A stretch of DNA of 64,000 nucleotides from Blautia sp. (lineage in GTDB: Bacteria; Bacillota; Clostridia; Lachnospirales; Lachnospiraceae), in assembly GCA_017515325.1 (NCBI GenBank), contig JAFWGA010000032.1:62001-126000 (forward strand), read 5' to 3'. Positions 1 through 8,691 of this stretch are shown piece after piece. The position numbers and the translations under genes are program-made. The stretch's first letter is position 1. Each line of letters starts with the position of its first letter. The notes below the pieces were generated by a model, which did not search any database, had not been told where the DNA came from, and worked only from the letters and a program-made list of their open reading frames with translations.

Positions 1-2
1 TC

Positions 3-779
3 GGAAAATCCGAGGCCATGGTCAGCGATGCGGTTCATTCTCTTTCCGATGTAGCCGGAGGGATCATTGTCATTATCGGAGTCGGCTTATCGGAGAAGGA
101 AGCCGACAAGGAACATCCCTATGGACATGAAAGGATCGAATGCATCGCCTCCATTTTTCTTGCTGTCATTCTTCTTTTTGCAGGAGGCTCTATCGCCATA
201 ACCTCTGCCAAAAAGATCGTGACCATGGAGTATCTTGACGCTGAGCTTCCCGGTATGATCGCTCTAGTGGCGGCTATCGTGTCTATTGTCAGCAAAGAAG
301 CCATGTTTCAGTACACGATGCATACGGCAAACAAAAACGGGTCCGGAGCCTTACGGGCGGAGGCCTGGCATCACCGGTCGGACGCTTTGTCCTCTGTAGG
401 CTCTCTGATTGGTATTGCGGGAGCGAGAATGGGTTTTCCGGCACTTGATCCTTTGGCAGGATGCCTGATCAGTCTTTTTATTCTGAAAGCAGCATTTGAT
501 ATTTTTAATGAGGCGATGGAAAAGATGGTTGATCACAGCTGCAGCGAGGAGATGGAGCAGCAGATCAGGGAGTGTGTGTCAAAATACCCCTATGTTCTTG
601 GAATCGATCTTCTTCATACCCGGGAATTTGGCCGAAAGGTATATGTGGACCTGGAGGTGAAAATGGAAGGAAAGGAATCGCTGGCTTTGGCTCATTCTCA
701 TGCGGAAGAAATCCATGATTCTTTGGAACAGAACTTCCCTCAGATCAAGCATGTCATGGTTCATGTCAATCCGGCATAA
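3..779 (+). CDS. Cation diffusion facilitator transporter, 5' end missing
   Basis: Membrane exporter of divalent metal ions (Zn, Fe, Mn or Co type) in exchange for protons. The reading frame is already open at the window edge, and the motif GKSEAMVSDAVHSLSDV is the conserved TM2 metal-site region of the family, so the start lies upstream. HPYGHERIE after TM2 and the later HHRSDALSS (second metal-site Asp) are both present. The last ~85 residues form the cytosolic dimerisation domain, ending HVMVHVNP. The metal cannot be told from sequence. A strong terminator follows 20 bp after the stop. Family assignment is certain. Confidence 0.93.
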   Translation, partial: GKSEAMVSDAVHSLSDVAGGIIVIIGVGLSEKEADKEHPYGHERIECIASIFLAVILLFAGGSIAITSAKKIVTMEYLDAELPGMIALVAAIVSIVSKEAMFQYTMHTANKNGSGALRAEAWHHRSDALSSVGSLIGIAGARMGFPALDPLAGCLISLFILKAAFDIFNEAMEKMVDHSCSEEMEQQIRECVSKYPYVLGIDLLHTREFGRKVYVDLEVKMEGKESLALAHSHAEEIHDSLEQNFPQIKHVMVHVNPA

Positions 780-798
780 CTACCCGCATTAGCGGCAG

Positions 799-832
799 GA
801 GCAGTTTCTATCCAGAAGCTGCTCTTTTTTTT
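799..832 (+). terminator. Intrinsic terminator after the CDF gene
   Basis: An 11-bp stem (GAGCAGTTTCT pairing with AGAAGCTGCTC, one G-U pair) with a 4-nt loop is followed by eight T. It ends the cation transporter transcript. Confidence 0.9.
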
Positions 833-926
833 ATCCCGGAGCAGCATTATGAAATTTACCGACTGGCGTCGGAACGCGGCTCGGGGAGGAGGGAGAGAAA
901 GGAAACGGTCACGTGTAAAAAACTGC

Positions 927-955
927 TTCAAATCTTTCCTTCATCGTGGTATAAT
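927..955 (+). promoter_or_regulatory. Sigma-A type promoter for the 1024 gene
   Basis: TTCAAA, a 17-bp spacer and a perfect TATAAT lie about 70 bp before the next start codon. The -35 is weak, the -10 is consensus. Nothing else was recognised between 833 and 1023. Confidence 0.6.
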
Positions 956-1023
956 GGAACGAAAAGCAGATGTATCATTGATTTTATGCGCTGTGAAACT
1001 GAGATATGGTAAAGGGAGGTTAA

Positions 1024-2064
1024 ATGAAAGAAAAACGCATATTCTTTTTCATCATTGCGCTGCTGGTAGTTCCTCCTGTCCTGATCAATCTATGCGGTAT
1101 ACTGTACGGAAATCTGAAAGAGCGAAAGCGGACGTCAGATGAGATGACAGTGGCGACTGCAGGAGAAACCGAGACGACCACCACCTTTGTATTTTCACCT
1201 GAGCCTGTGACGCAGGAAAGAGTACAGCCCGTGACGGAATCTATTTTGCCTGTATTTCAGACAGAGGAGACTACGGAGACTACTACGTTTACAGCGCAGA
1301 CAGAAGCTTCTTCTGAAATGACAACCGTAGGGGAGAGAATAACGCAAAGTTCCCAGGAGCCGGTCAGCGAATCTGTGCAGACAGAGGAGACGATGACAGA
1401 GGAGACGACGACAGAGGAGTCGACAGCTTTTATTCCCGGAGATATTATCGACACACTGGGGATTATCGGGAAAAGAACAGAAACGGCTTACCGAGTGATC
1501 CTGGAAAATGATGCGGGTAAAATCATCAAAGGTATTTCCGTCAGGACAGACGGAGGAGAGTACTCTTCCAGTCTGCTGCCGGAAGGAACCATGTTCCGTG
1601 TTACCAGGCAGATGGTTCTCTATGTGGAGCCTGTTGAGCCGAAGGTCAATGAAAAGGGAAAGATTGTTCCTCCGGTCTATGATCTGCAGCTGACCTTCCT
1701 TGACGATACACAGGCGGAGATCCACACCTTTCCCTTTGGTGATGCAGATTTCTGTGAGATCCATGTGAAGGATGATATTGCCTATCTGAAATTCTCAAGC
1801 CTGAGTCTGAAGTCTATGCAGAATACCCTGGAGGCGGAAAAGGCTGTCCGCGTACAGGAAAAGCTGAAAGCCGATCAGGCGGCAGCACAAGAGGAACAAC
1901 AGTCTTCATGGGAGTATGACGACTATGATGATTCATACTATGAAGACTATGACAGCGATTATGATTATGATTATGACTACTACTACGAAGACATCAGACC
2001 CTATGAAATCTATAATTATGAGACCGGTTATTCTTCTGCGGGAAGCTACAACGACAGAAGATAG
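1024..2064 (+). CDS. Membrane-anchored protein with Thr/Glu stalk and Asp/Tyr tail
   Basis: Not recognised as a known family. Residues ~5-28 form one hydrophobic segment after a short basic N-terminus, so the protein is probably anchored with its body outside. Residues ~38-140 are a low-complexity Thr/Ser/Glu region that looks like a wall-spanning stalk. Residues ~145-285 look like a folded domain (mixed hydrophobic pattern with YRVILENDAGK and similar). The last ~50 residues are almost only Asp, Tyr and Glu, encoded by repeated gattat/gactac codons. Start chosen for the GGGAGG just upstream (aaagggaggttaa). The next gene, a transglutaminase-like protein, starts 66 bp later, so the two are probably co-transcribed. 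Function unknown. Confidence 0.75.
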   Translation: MKEKRIFFFIIALLVVPPVLINLCGILYGNLKERKRTSDEMTVATAGETETTTTFVFSPEPVTQERVQPVTESILPVFQTEETTETTTFTAQTEASSEMTTVGERITQSSQEPVSESVQTEETMTEETTTEESTAFIPGDIIDTLGIIGKRTETAYRVILENDAGKIIKGISVRTDGGEYSSSLLPEGTMFRVTRQMVLYVEPVEPKVNEKGKIVPPVYDLQLTFLDDTQAEIHTFPFGDADFCEIHVKDDIAYLKFSSLSLKSMQNTLEAEKAVRVQEKLKADQAAAQEEQQSSWEYDDYDDSYYEDYDSDYDYDYDYYYEDIRPYEIYNYETGYSSAGSYNDRR

Positions 2065-2129
2065 AGATGGAGAAACGGTTCAGGCATCACCTGTACAGTT
2101 ACCTATATCATTTTTATAAGGTGGAAATA

Positions 2130-3092
2130 ATGAAAAGATCAATAAGAAAAATGAGTATGTTGCTTGCCCTGTTCCTGCTTGTGCAGGCTCTGGTGGGTTC
2201 GACCTGTGTTGAGGCAGCCAATGGCCTGGTTTCCCGGAATGGGAAATATTATTATTATGTTAACAGTCAGCCGGTAAAGAACCGGTGGATGACGGTTTAT
2301 ATTCCGGTGAATGGGAATTATGTGGTGAGAAGGTTCTATTTTTCCAGTAACGGTTCAGCCTGTACGGGAGCCGTCACCATCAACGGCTCGATTTATATCT
2401 TCAACAATCAGGGAGCTTTGGTTCGGTCTTCGGTTAACCGTCTGTTTGCCATTGACGGAAATGTCTATTGTCCGGATCAAAACGGAAAAGCCCAGACCAA
2501 CTGCTGGCTATTGGTCAACAATCATCTCTATTACGCCCAACGCAACGGTGTTATTGCCCGGAATATGACCTATCAGGGGATTACGATCCGAAATGGAGTT
2601 GCCCAGGCCGGCCTGGCCCGCAATTTAAAGATACTGTGTTTGTCGCTGCTTGGCCAGGGGACAAAAAACAGCGATACCAGTTTGCGGAAGCTTCTGGCCT
2701 CCTGGGCTTTCCTGATGAACAGGAACCGTTTTCGCTATGTTGACATGGCTTTGCCCAATTTTAATAACCGCTATTGGGCAAAATCAAACGCTTATTCTAT
2801 GCTGCTCACCAGAAAGGGAGACGCTTTCGGCTTTGCCTGTGCTTTTGCAGCCCTGGCCAGTGCCTGCGGTTATCAGCCCTATGTGATAGTGGGAAAGGTG
2901 TATTCGTCAGAGGACGTTTCCCTGGATCATTGCTGGGTCAGGATCGGTTCCCGCTATTTTGATCCTGAAGGGCAATTCAGTGGCTGGAATATCGGCACGA
3001 CCTTTGGGGCAACTACCTATACGCCTCCGGCAACCTCTGTCAAACGTGTCATTTTGTTTGAAACGGGGGCACTGCAGCCATTTGCGAACTGA
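2130..3092 (+). CDS. Secreted transglutaminase-like protein with wall-binding-like repeats
   Basis: Residues 1-29 are a signal peptide (MKRSIRK, hydrophobic core, cleavage near VEA-A). Residues ~32-150 hold three aromatic, Gly/Asn-rich units (GKYYYYV, GSIYIFNNQGALV, NHLYYAQRNGVI) that resemble choline/glucan-binding repeats. The C-terminal half has a transglutaminase-like triad: Cys237 in FACAFAALA, His267 in DHCWV and Asp278 in YFDPEG. Start chosen at the ATG after AAGGTGG; a longer frame from 2067 has no better signal. Such domains are known as transglutaminases or as cysteine proteases, and the reaction here cannot be told. The upstream anchored protein is an obvious candidate partner, by inference only. 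Confidence 0.8.
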   Translation: MKRSIRKMSMLLALFLLVQALVGSTCVEAANGLVSRNGKYYYYVNSQPVKNRWMTVYIPVNGNYVVRRFYFSSNGSACTGAVTINGSIYIFNNQGALVRSSVNRLFAIDGNVYCPDQNGKAQTNCWLLVNNHLYYAQRNGVIARNMTYQGITIRNGVAQAGLARNLKILCLSLLGQGTKNSDTSLRKLLASWAFLMNRNRFRYVDMALPNFNNRYWAKSNAYSMLLTRKGDAFGFACAFAALASACGYQPYVIVGKVYSSEDVSLDHCWVRIGSRYFDPEGQFSGWNIGTTFGATTYTPPATSVKRVILFETGALQPFAN

Positions 3093-3160
3093 AGCCGACA
3101 GGGACTGGTCAGAGCTTAGACGGGTAGCGGAAACGTCTTGGAAAAATAATATGTCCCTTT

Positions 3161-3192
3161 AGTGACCGCGCAGGTCGAATGTTTGTATTTTG
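3161..3192 (+). repeat. Fragment of intergenic repeat A (3' end)
   Basis: Contains GACCGCGCAGGTCGAAT and then a TATTTTG, matching the right end of the full copies at 30067-30168 and 61022-61129. Only the 3' end is recognisable here. It lies directly upstream of folC in the same orientation as the other copies. Confidence 0.5.
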
Positions 3193-3219
3193 TTTGTTTG
3201 CGATACTATGAGGAATAAG

Positions 3220-4527
3220 ATGGATTATTCGCAAAGCAGGAAATATGTGGAAGATGCCCTTCGTTTTGGAAGTGTTCTGGGATTGGATACCATGAGAGAA
3301 CTCATGAGCCGTCTGGGAAATCCTCAGGACAATTTGCGCTTTGTGCATGTGGCAGGAACAAATGGAAAGGGATCTGTCATTGCCTATCTTTTTTCTGTCC
3401 TGACCAAGGCAGGCTATCGTGTCGGACGGTATGTATCTCCTGCTTTGTATTCCTACAGGGAAAAGTGGGCTGTATCTGGAAAAGATATCAGCAGGGAGGA
3501 TTTTGCAAGGGTCATGACTCTGATCCGTCCCGCAGTCGAGTCCATGGTTGCGGCTGGCTGTCATCATCCGACTTCGTTCGAGATCGAGACGGCAGCCGCA
3601 TTTGTTTATTTTTCCATGGAAAAATGCGATCTGGTGCTTTTGGAAACTGGTATGGGGGGAGATCTGGACGCTACCAATATCGTCCGGAATACCCTTCTGG
3701 TGATCCTGACGGCCATAGGCATGGATCATATGGAATTTTTGGGTAATACCCTGGGAGAAATAGCGCAGAAGAAGGCGGGCATCATCAAAGAAGGCAGTGT
3801 GGTTCTTTCTGTGAGACAAGAGAAAGAAGCAATGGAAGTGATAAAAAAAGCCTGCTTTCTGAAGAAGGATCAGCTTATGGTTTGCCAGGCTTCCGAAGCA
3901 GGCATGGTCAGGGATGATTTGGAGGGTGTGACCTTCTGTTGGGAAGGGGAAGAGTATCATACTCCACTGCCAGGGCTTTGCCAGCTGGAAAATGCGGTTG
4001 CTGCCCTGCATGCCCTGGCGCTTCTGGAAAAGCAGGGGTATCCTACTACGATAGAGGAACGCCGGAAGGGGCTGTCCGAAACGGTATGGAGGGGGAGATT
4101 TTCTGTTCTGGGAAGGAATCCTCTTTTTATTGTAGACGGAGCTCATAATCCCCCGGCGGCGAAACGCATGGAAGAGAACCTTCAAAGGTACCTGAGGGGA
4201 AGAAGACTGTTTTTTATCATGGGAGTTTTTAAGGACAAGGATTATCATGAAGTCCTGCGGATTACAGCCCCCTATGCCTCGATGATTCTGACAATTCAGA
4301 CTCCTGACAATCCCCGCGCCCTTCCGGCATCTGAACTGGCTCTAGCCGTGGAGCAGCTTGGCATCAGGGCTTTGCCTTTTGAACAGATGGAGGATGCCTT
4401 GAAAACAGCCTTTTCTCTGGCAGGACCGGAGGATGCCATTGTAGCCTTTGGCTCTTTGTCGTTTATCTCGGAACTGACCGGGCTCTATCAAATTTACGCC
4501 GCTGACAGCGGTATGATTCTGCAGTAG
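3220..4527 (+). CDS. folC: Folylpolyglutamate synthase / dihydrofolate synthase
   Basis: Adds glutamate to folates (and to dihydropteroate if bifunctional) using ATP, in the cytosol. It is a Mur-ligase-family enzyme: GTNGKGS P-loop at residues ~46-52, DHMEFLG with the catalytic His, and HNPPAAKR near residue ~310 at the start of the C-terminal domain. The length of 435 aa is normal. The start is taken at the ATG preceded by GAGGAATAAG; TTG and ATG codons 12-30 bp upstream are less well placed. pheA follows after 43 bp. Confidence 0.93.
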   Translation: MDYSQSRKYVEDALRFGSVLGLDTMRELMSRLGNPQDNLRFVHVAGTNGKGSVIAYLFSVLTKAGYRVGRYVSPALYSYREKWAVSGKDISREDFARVMTLIRPAVESMVAAGCHHPTSFEIETAAAFVYFSMEKCDLVLLETGMGGDLDATNIVRNTLLVILTAIGMDHMEFLGNTLGEIAQKKAGIIKEGSVVLSVRQEKEAMEVIKKACFLKKDQLMVCQASEAGMVRDDLEGVTFCWEGEEYHTPLPGLCQLENAVAALHALALLEKQGYPTTIEERRKGLSETVWRGRFSVLGRNPLFIVDGAHNPPAAKRMEENLQRYLRGRRLFFIMGVFKDKDYHEVLRITAPYASMILTIQTPDNPRALPASELALAVEQLGIRALPFEQMEDALKTAFSLAGPEDAIVAFGSLSFISELTGLYQIYAADSGMILQ

Positions 4528-4570
4528 ATTGGTGCGTATACCATCATTACCCTCCAGGAGATGACAAAGC

Positions 4571-5707
4571 ATGTCAGAATTACTTGAGTACAGAAATAAG
4601 ATCGATCAGATCGATGCAGAGATCGTCCGGCTTTTCGAGGAGAGGATGAAGATCAGCGAGGCTGTAGCCCAGTACAAGATCCGGACCGGAATGCAGGTCC
4701 TGGATGCTGAGAGAGAAGCACGCAAAATAGCTTCTGTGACGGAAAAGGCCACGGGCGATTTTAATAAAAGAGGAACCAGAGAGCTTTTTACCCAGATCAT
4801 GGCGATCAGCCGAAGAAAGCAGTATCAGATGTTGACAAAAAACGGCCTTGCCTTTGATCTGAAAAACGAGCTGTCTGTGGTGGATGAATTGCCGCTTTCC
4901 TATGTAAAGGTAGTCTTTCAGGGGGTGGAAGGAGCGTACAGCTATGCTGCCATGAGAGCTTATTTCGATGAGACCATTCAGAGCGTCCATGTGAAAACCT
5001 GGCGGGATGCCATGGAGGACGTTGTGGCAGGGCGTGCGGATTATGCTGTCCTTCCTATTGAAAATTCTACGGCCGGTATCGTCGGCGATATCTATGATCT
5101 CCTGATGCAGTATCGTCTGTATATTGTGGGAGAGCAGTTTCTAAAGGTGGACCATGTTCTTCTGGGCGTAAAAGAGGCTTCTTTGGACACCGTTCGTTCG
5201 GTATGTTCCCACTATCAGGGACTGGCCCAGTGCAGCGAGTTTCTTTCCCGGCATCCTCAGTGGGAAACGATTAAAATGGAAAATACTGCCCAGGCGGCAA
5301 AAACGGTAGCTGAGGCGGGGGATGTGTCCCGGGCAGCTATTGCCAGCCGTCAGGCGGGGGAAATATACGGACTAAAGATTCTTGCTGACAATCTCTGTGT
5401 CAACGAGGATAATGCCACCCGTTTCATTATCGTAGGCGCGAGGCCAATCTGCACCAGGACGGCAGGCAAGGTCAGTATCTGTTTTGAACTGGCCCATGAA
5501 AGTGGGACCTTATACAATATGCTTTCCCATATCATCTATAACGGACTGAATATGACAAAGATAGAGTCCCGACCGATTAAGGGAAGGTCCTGGGAATACC
5601 GTTTTTTCGTGGACTTCGAAGGCAATATTCAGGACAGCGCTGTGGTCAATGCCCTTCGAGGGATAGGAGCCGAGGCAAACAAACTGAGAATCCTTGGGAA
5701 TTATTAG
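4571..5707 (+). CDS. pheA: Bifunctional chorismate mutase / prephenate dehydratase
   Basis: Makes phenylpyruvate from chorismate for phenylalanine synthesis. Residues ~1-90 are an AroQ-type chorismate mutase (RNKIDQIDAEIVRLFEERM, helical, with conserved Arg and Lys). Residues ~110-290 are the prephenate dehydratase domain (FQGVEGAYSYAA, LPIENSTAGIV, and NATRFIIV at its end). Residues ~295-375 are an ACT domain with the Phe-binding ESRPIKGRSWEYRFFVD, so feedback inhibition by phenylalanine is expected. The length (378 aa) is typical. No T-box or leader peptide is visible in the 43-bp gap upstream. Confidence 0.95.
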   Translation: MSELLEYRNKIDQIDAEIVRLFEERMKISEAVAQYKIRTGMQVLDAEREARKIASVTEKATGDFNKRGTRELFTQIMAISRRKQYQMLTKNGLAFDLKNELSVVDELPLSYVKVVFQGVEGAYSYAAMRAYFDETIQSVHVKTWRDAMEDVVAGRADYAVLPIENSTAGIVGDIYDLLMQYRLYIVGEQFLKVDHVLLGVKEASLDTVRSVCSHYQGLAQCSEFLSRHPQWETIKMENTAQAAKTVAEAGDVSRAAIASRQAGEIYGLKILADNLCVNEDNATRFIIVGARPICTRTAGKVSICFELAHESGTLYNMLSHIIYNGLNMTKIESRPIKGRSWEYRFFVDFEGNIQDSAVVNALRGIGAEANKLRILGNY

Positions 5708-5728
5708 TGAAGTGAGGTTGTGCTTACC

Positions 5729-7078
5729 ATGACAGGAATAAAGGAATGTATTTTATACCGGGACTTTGCCGATGGGCAGATCCTGGACAGCCTGACGGAG
5801 CTGATGCTGCGCTATCCGGTCAGGCCCCAGGCCGGTACGCCTGCGTTTCGGCAGGAAGGGCCTGCCGCAGCTGTGTCAGAGGAAGACCGGGAGATTTTTT
5901 ACCGTTGTCTGGCGGGGCTTGTGGAGAGGGGAGGAGCCTATGGCTTCGAAGGAAATCTCTGGCATGATTATCTGACCCTTCTGCTGGTCAATCATGAAAA
6001 TGCCTTCAGCCTTGCCAGCGAGATCAGGGGAGAGGTCGGAGGAAGTCTGAGCACGCTGGCTTTACACGATTTCAGCCGAATTAAGGCACTGTTTGATTAT
6101 CCTCTTCAGAGACTGGACGAGGTTTTTCAAACCTCCTGCTGCAGCCTGATCCTTGATTACCACAGCGCCGATGAAAGCGGCAGGATGTACAACAGACGAA
6201 TCCGCAACCGGATCTGTGAGCTGGCCAGGACACTGGCCAGTTCAGCGGATCCGGAGGAATTCCGGAATGACATGCTCCGCTTTTACAAAGAATTCGGAGT
6301 GGGAAAGCTGGGACTGCACAAAGCCTTCCGGATCGCACACCATGAAAACGGCCAGGTTTGTATTGAACCGATCACCCGGATCGCCCATGTGCAGCTGGAG
6401 GATCTGGTGGGCATGGAAGCAGCAAAGAAAAAGCTGATAGAAAACACGGAAGCCTTCGTCCAGGGGAGAAAGGCCAACAATTGCCTTCTTTTTGGCGATG
6501 CAGGGACGGGAAAATCCTCTTCTGTCAAAGGGATTCTGAACCGGTATTATGATCAGGGACTGAGGATCATTGAGATATATAAGCATCAGTTTCAGGATCT
6601 GAATGAGGTGATCTCCCAGATTAAGGACCGAAACTACCGTTTTATCATCTTTATGGATGATCTCTCTTTTGAGGAGTTTGAGATCGAATATAAGTATCTG
6701 AAAGCCGTCATAGAAGGAGGATTGGAAAAGAAACCGGACAATATCTTAATCTACGCTACGAGCAACAGGCGCAACCTGGTGAGAGAGAAGTTTTCAGACA
6801 AGCTGGAACTAGAAGACGAAAATGACCTTCATTCCTCAGATACCGTCCAGGAAAAGCATTCTCTGGCATATCGGTTTGGCGTCAGAATATATTTCGAATC
6901 TCCCAACCGGAAGGAATTTGAAAATATCGTCAGGGTTCTGGCAGCGAGAAACGGCATGGAGATCGACGAAAAGGAGCTTCTTTACCAGGCAAATCAATGG
7001 GAGCTGTCTCATGGAGGCTATACCGGAAGAACAGCACAGCAGTTTATCGACCATCTTGCGGGAACCCTTCATTCCTGA
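5729..7078 (+). CDS. DUF815 family P-loop ATPase
   Basis: AAA-type ATP-binding protein of the DUF815 family, physiological role unknown. Residues ~1-220 are the poorly characterised N-terminal part. The ATPase core follows with Walker A GDAGTGKSS near residue ~255 and Walker B FIIFMDD near ~305, then YATSNRRNL (sensor-like) and an Arg-rich end (GGYTGRTAQQF). ATG at 5729 is preferred because AGTGAGG lies ~11 nt upstream; a GTG at 5720 is the alternative. It sits between pheA and the polyphosphate genes with short gaps. Confidence 0.85.
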   Translation: MTGIKECILYRDFADGQILDSLTELMLRYPVRPQAGTPAFRQEGPAAAVSEEDREIFYRCLAGLVERGGAYGFEGNLWHDYLTLLLVNHENAFSLASEIRGEVGGSLSTLALHDFSRIKALFDYPLQRLDEVFQTSCCSLILDYHSADESGRMYNRRIRNRICELARTLASSADPEEFRNDMLRFYKEFGVGKLGLHKAFRIAHHENGQVCIEPITRIAHVQLEDLVGMEAAKKKLIENTEAFVQGRKANNCLLFGDAGTGKSSSVKGILNRYYDQGLRIIEIYKHQFQDLNEVISQIKDRNYRFIIFMDDLSFEEFEIEYKYLKAVIEGGLEKKPDNILIYATSNRRNLVREKFSDKLELEDENDLHSSDTVQEKHSLAYRFGVRIYFESPNRKEFENIVRVLAARNGMEIDEKELLYQANQWELSHGGYTGRTAQQFIDHLAGTLHS

Positions 7079-7135
7079 TTCCACGGGGGAGCTGGTGTCC
7101 TGCGATCAGTAAGGTTTAAGAAAGGAAAACGAAAA

Positions 7136-8671
7136 ATGCCAATGACAACGTTTGCGGCGATTGATATCGGTTCCTACGAGATCTGTATGACTATTTTTGA
7201 GCTGTCGAAGAAGTCTGTTTTTCGTGTGGTGAACGATGTCAATTATCCCATTGAGCTGGGAAGGGAGAGCTATTCAGTCGGTCGCCTTTCCATGGAAACA
7301 GTGGATAAGGTCTGCGAGATTTTGCTGGATTTCAAACGGATCATGAAGGAATTCGGGGTGAGCGAATTCAGGGCCTGTGCGACCAGTGCCTTCCGGGAAC
7401 TGAATAATCCTGTGGTTGTGGTGGAGCAGATTTATGTGCGCACCGGTATTCGTGTCAAGATTCTCAGCAACGCAGAGCAGCATTTCCTGGGGTATAAATC
7501 CATTGCTGCTATGGAGAACAATTTTAAGAAGGTGATTCAAAAGGGAACGGCCATTCTGGATGTGGGAAGCGGCAGCGTACAGGTTTCCCTTTTTGACAAT
7601 GACGCCCTTGTCTCCACACAGAATCTGAAGCTGGGCAGCATGCGTATTCGGGAAAGGCTTCGTGAGCTGGAAAAAACGACCCACCATTACGACCAGCTGA
7701 TCAGCGACTTTATCCGAAATGACCTGGGAAGCTTTCAGAGACTGCAGCTCAAGGACAGGGATATCCGCAATGTGATTCTGCTGGGGGATTTTCTGACAGA
7801 CACCATCTTCCAGGATGAAAGAGTGGATGATATCATCACCAAAACTGAATTTATCAGCCGGTATAACGAGGCGGTGTCCAAATCAGAGCATGAGCTGGCA
7901 AGGGAGATGAATATTGACCCGGAATATGCTTCCCTGATCGTGCCCACCATGGTGGTGATCAAGAGCTTTATCGACATTTTCAATGCGGAATCTCTCTGGG
8001 TTCCCGGCGTCTCTCTGAACGATGGTATTGCCTACGATTTTGCCGAGAAAAATAAACTGATCAAAAGCAACCATGATTTTGAGAATGATATTCTTGTCGC
8101 TTCCCGTAATATTGCCAAGAGATATTCCAGCGGTAAAAATCATATTCAGGGAACGACCAAGCTGGCTCTGGCCATGTTTGACGGGATAAAGAAGATCCAC
8201 GGTATGGGGCCGAGAGAAAGACTTTTGCTGCAGATTGCGGTTCTGCTGCATGACTGCGGCAAGTACATCAGCATCGAGGATGTAGCCGGATGCTCCTACA
8301 ACATCATCATGGCGACGGAGATCATCGGCCTGTCCACGGCGGAACGCAGGATTATCGCTGATGTCGTTCGTTATAACAATACCCAGTTTGTATTTTCCCG
8401 CGCCTATGAATCAGAGATGGAGCCGGAGGAGATGAGATCCTTGATTGTGGCCAAGCTGGCGGCTATCCTGCGCCTGGCCAATGCCATGGACCGCAGCCAT
8501 TATCAGAAGGTGAAAGGCCTTAAGGCCGCTTTAAAGGACAGAGAATTGGTCATGGTCATGGACTCCGACGAGGACATTTCCTTTGAACTGGGTCTGTTGA
8601 AGGACAAGGTAGCGTTTTTTGAGGAAGTATTCGGCATCCGCCTCGTGATCCGGCGAAAGCGGAAATCATAA
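7136..8671 (+). CDS. ppx: Exopolyphosphatase, Ppx/GppA family with HD domain
   Basis: Releases phosphate from polyphosphate ends, or hydrolyses pppGpp; the family has both activities. Residues ~5-300 form the actin-like Ppx/GppA fold (AAIDIGSYEI phosphate-binding loop at the N-terminus, DVGSGSVQVSL near ~142). Residues ~320-500 are an HD-type domain with LLHDCGKYI near ~371. The length of 511 aa fits the long form. Only 20 bp separate it from ppk, so one transcript probably makes both polyphosphate enzymes. ATG 7136 or the in-frame ATG at 7142 could be the start. Confidence 0.88.
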   Translation: MPMTTFAAIDIGSYEICMTIFELSKKSVFRVVNDVNYPIELGRESYSVGRLSMETVDKVCEILLDFKRIMKEFGVSEFRACATSAFRELNNPVVVVEQIYVRTGIRVKILSNAEQHFLGYKSIAAMENNFKKVIQKGTAILDVGSGSVQVSLFDNDALVSTQNLKLGSMRIRERLRELEKTTHHYDQLISDFIRNDLGSFQRLQLKDRDIRNVILLGDFLTDTIFQDERVDDIITKTEFISRYNEAVSKSEHELAREMNIDPEYASLIVPTMVVIKSFIDIFNAESLWVPGVSLNDGIAYDFAEKNKLIKSNHDFENDILVASRNIAKRYSSGKNHIQGTTKLALAMFDGIKKIHGMGPRERLLLQIAVLLHDCGKYISIEDVAGCSYNIIMATEIIGLSTAERRIIADVVRYNNTQFVFSRAYESEMEPEEMRSLIVAKLAAILRLANAMDRSHYQKVKGLKAALKDRELVMVMDSDEDISFELGLLKDKVAFFEEVFGIRLVIRRKRKS

Positions 8672-8691
8672 TAAATAAGGAGGAAAGACAA

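Noticed and set aside
849..1142. Possible small gene before the Asp/Tyr-tailed protein
   Set aside because: It contains the promoter and overlaps the start of the real gene in another frame.
3109..4248. Minus-strand frame opposite folC
   Set aside because: folC is certain; the opposite frame crosses its start region and has no recognisable domain.
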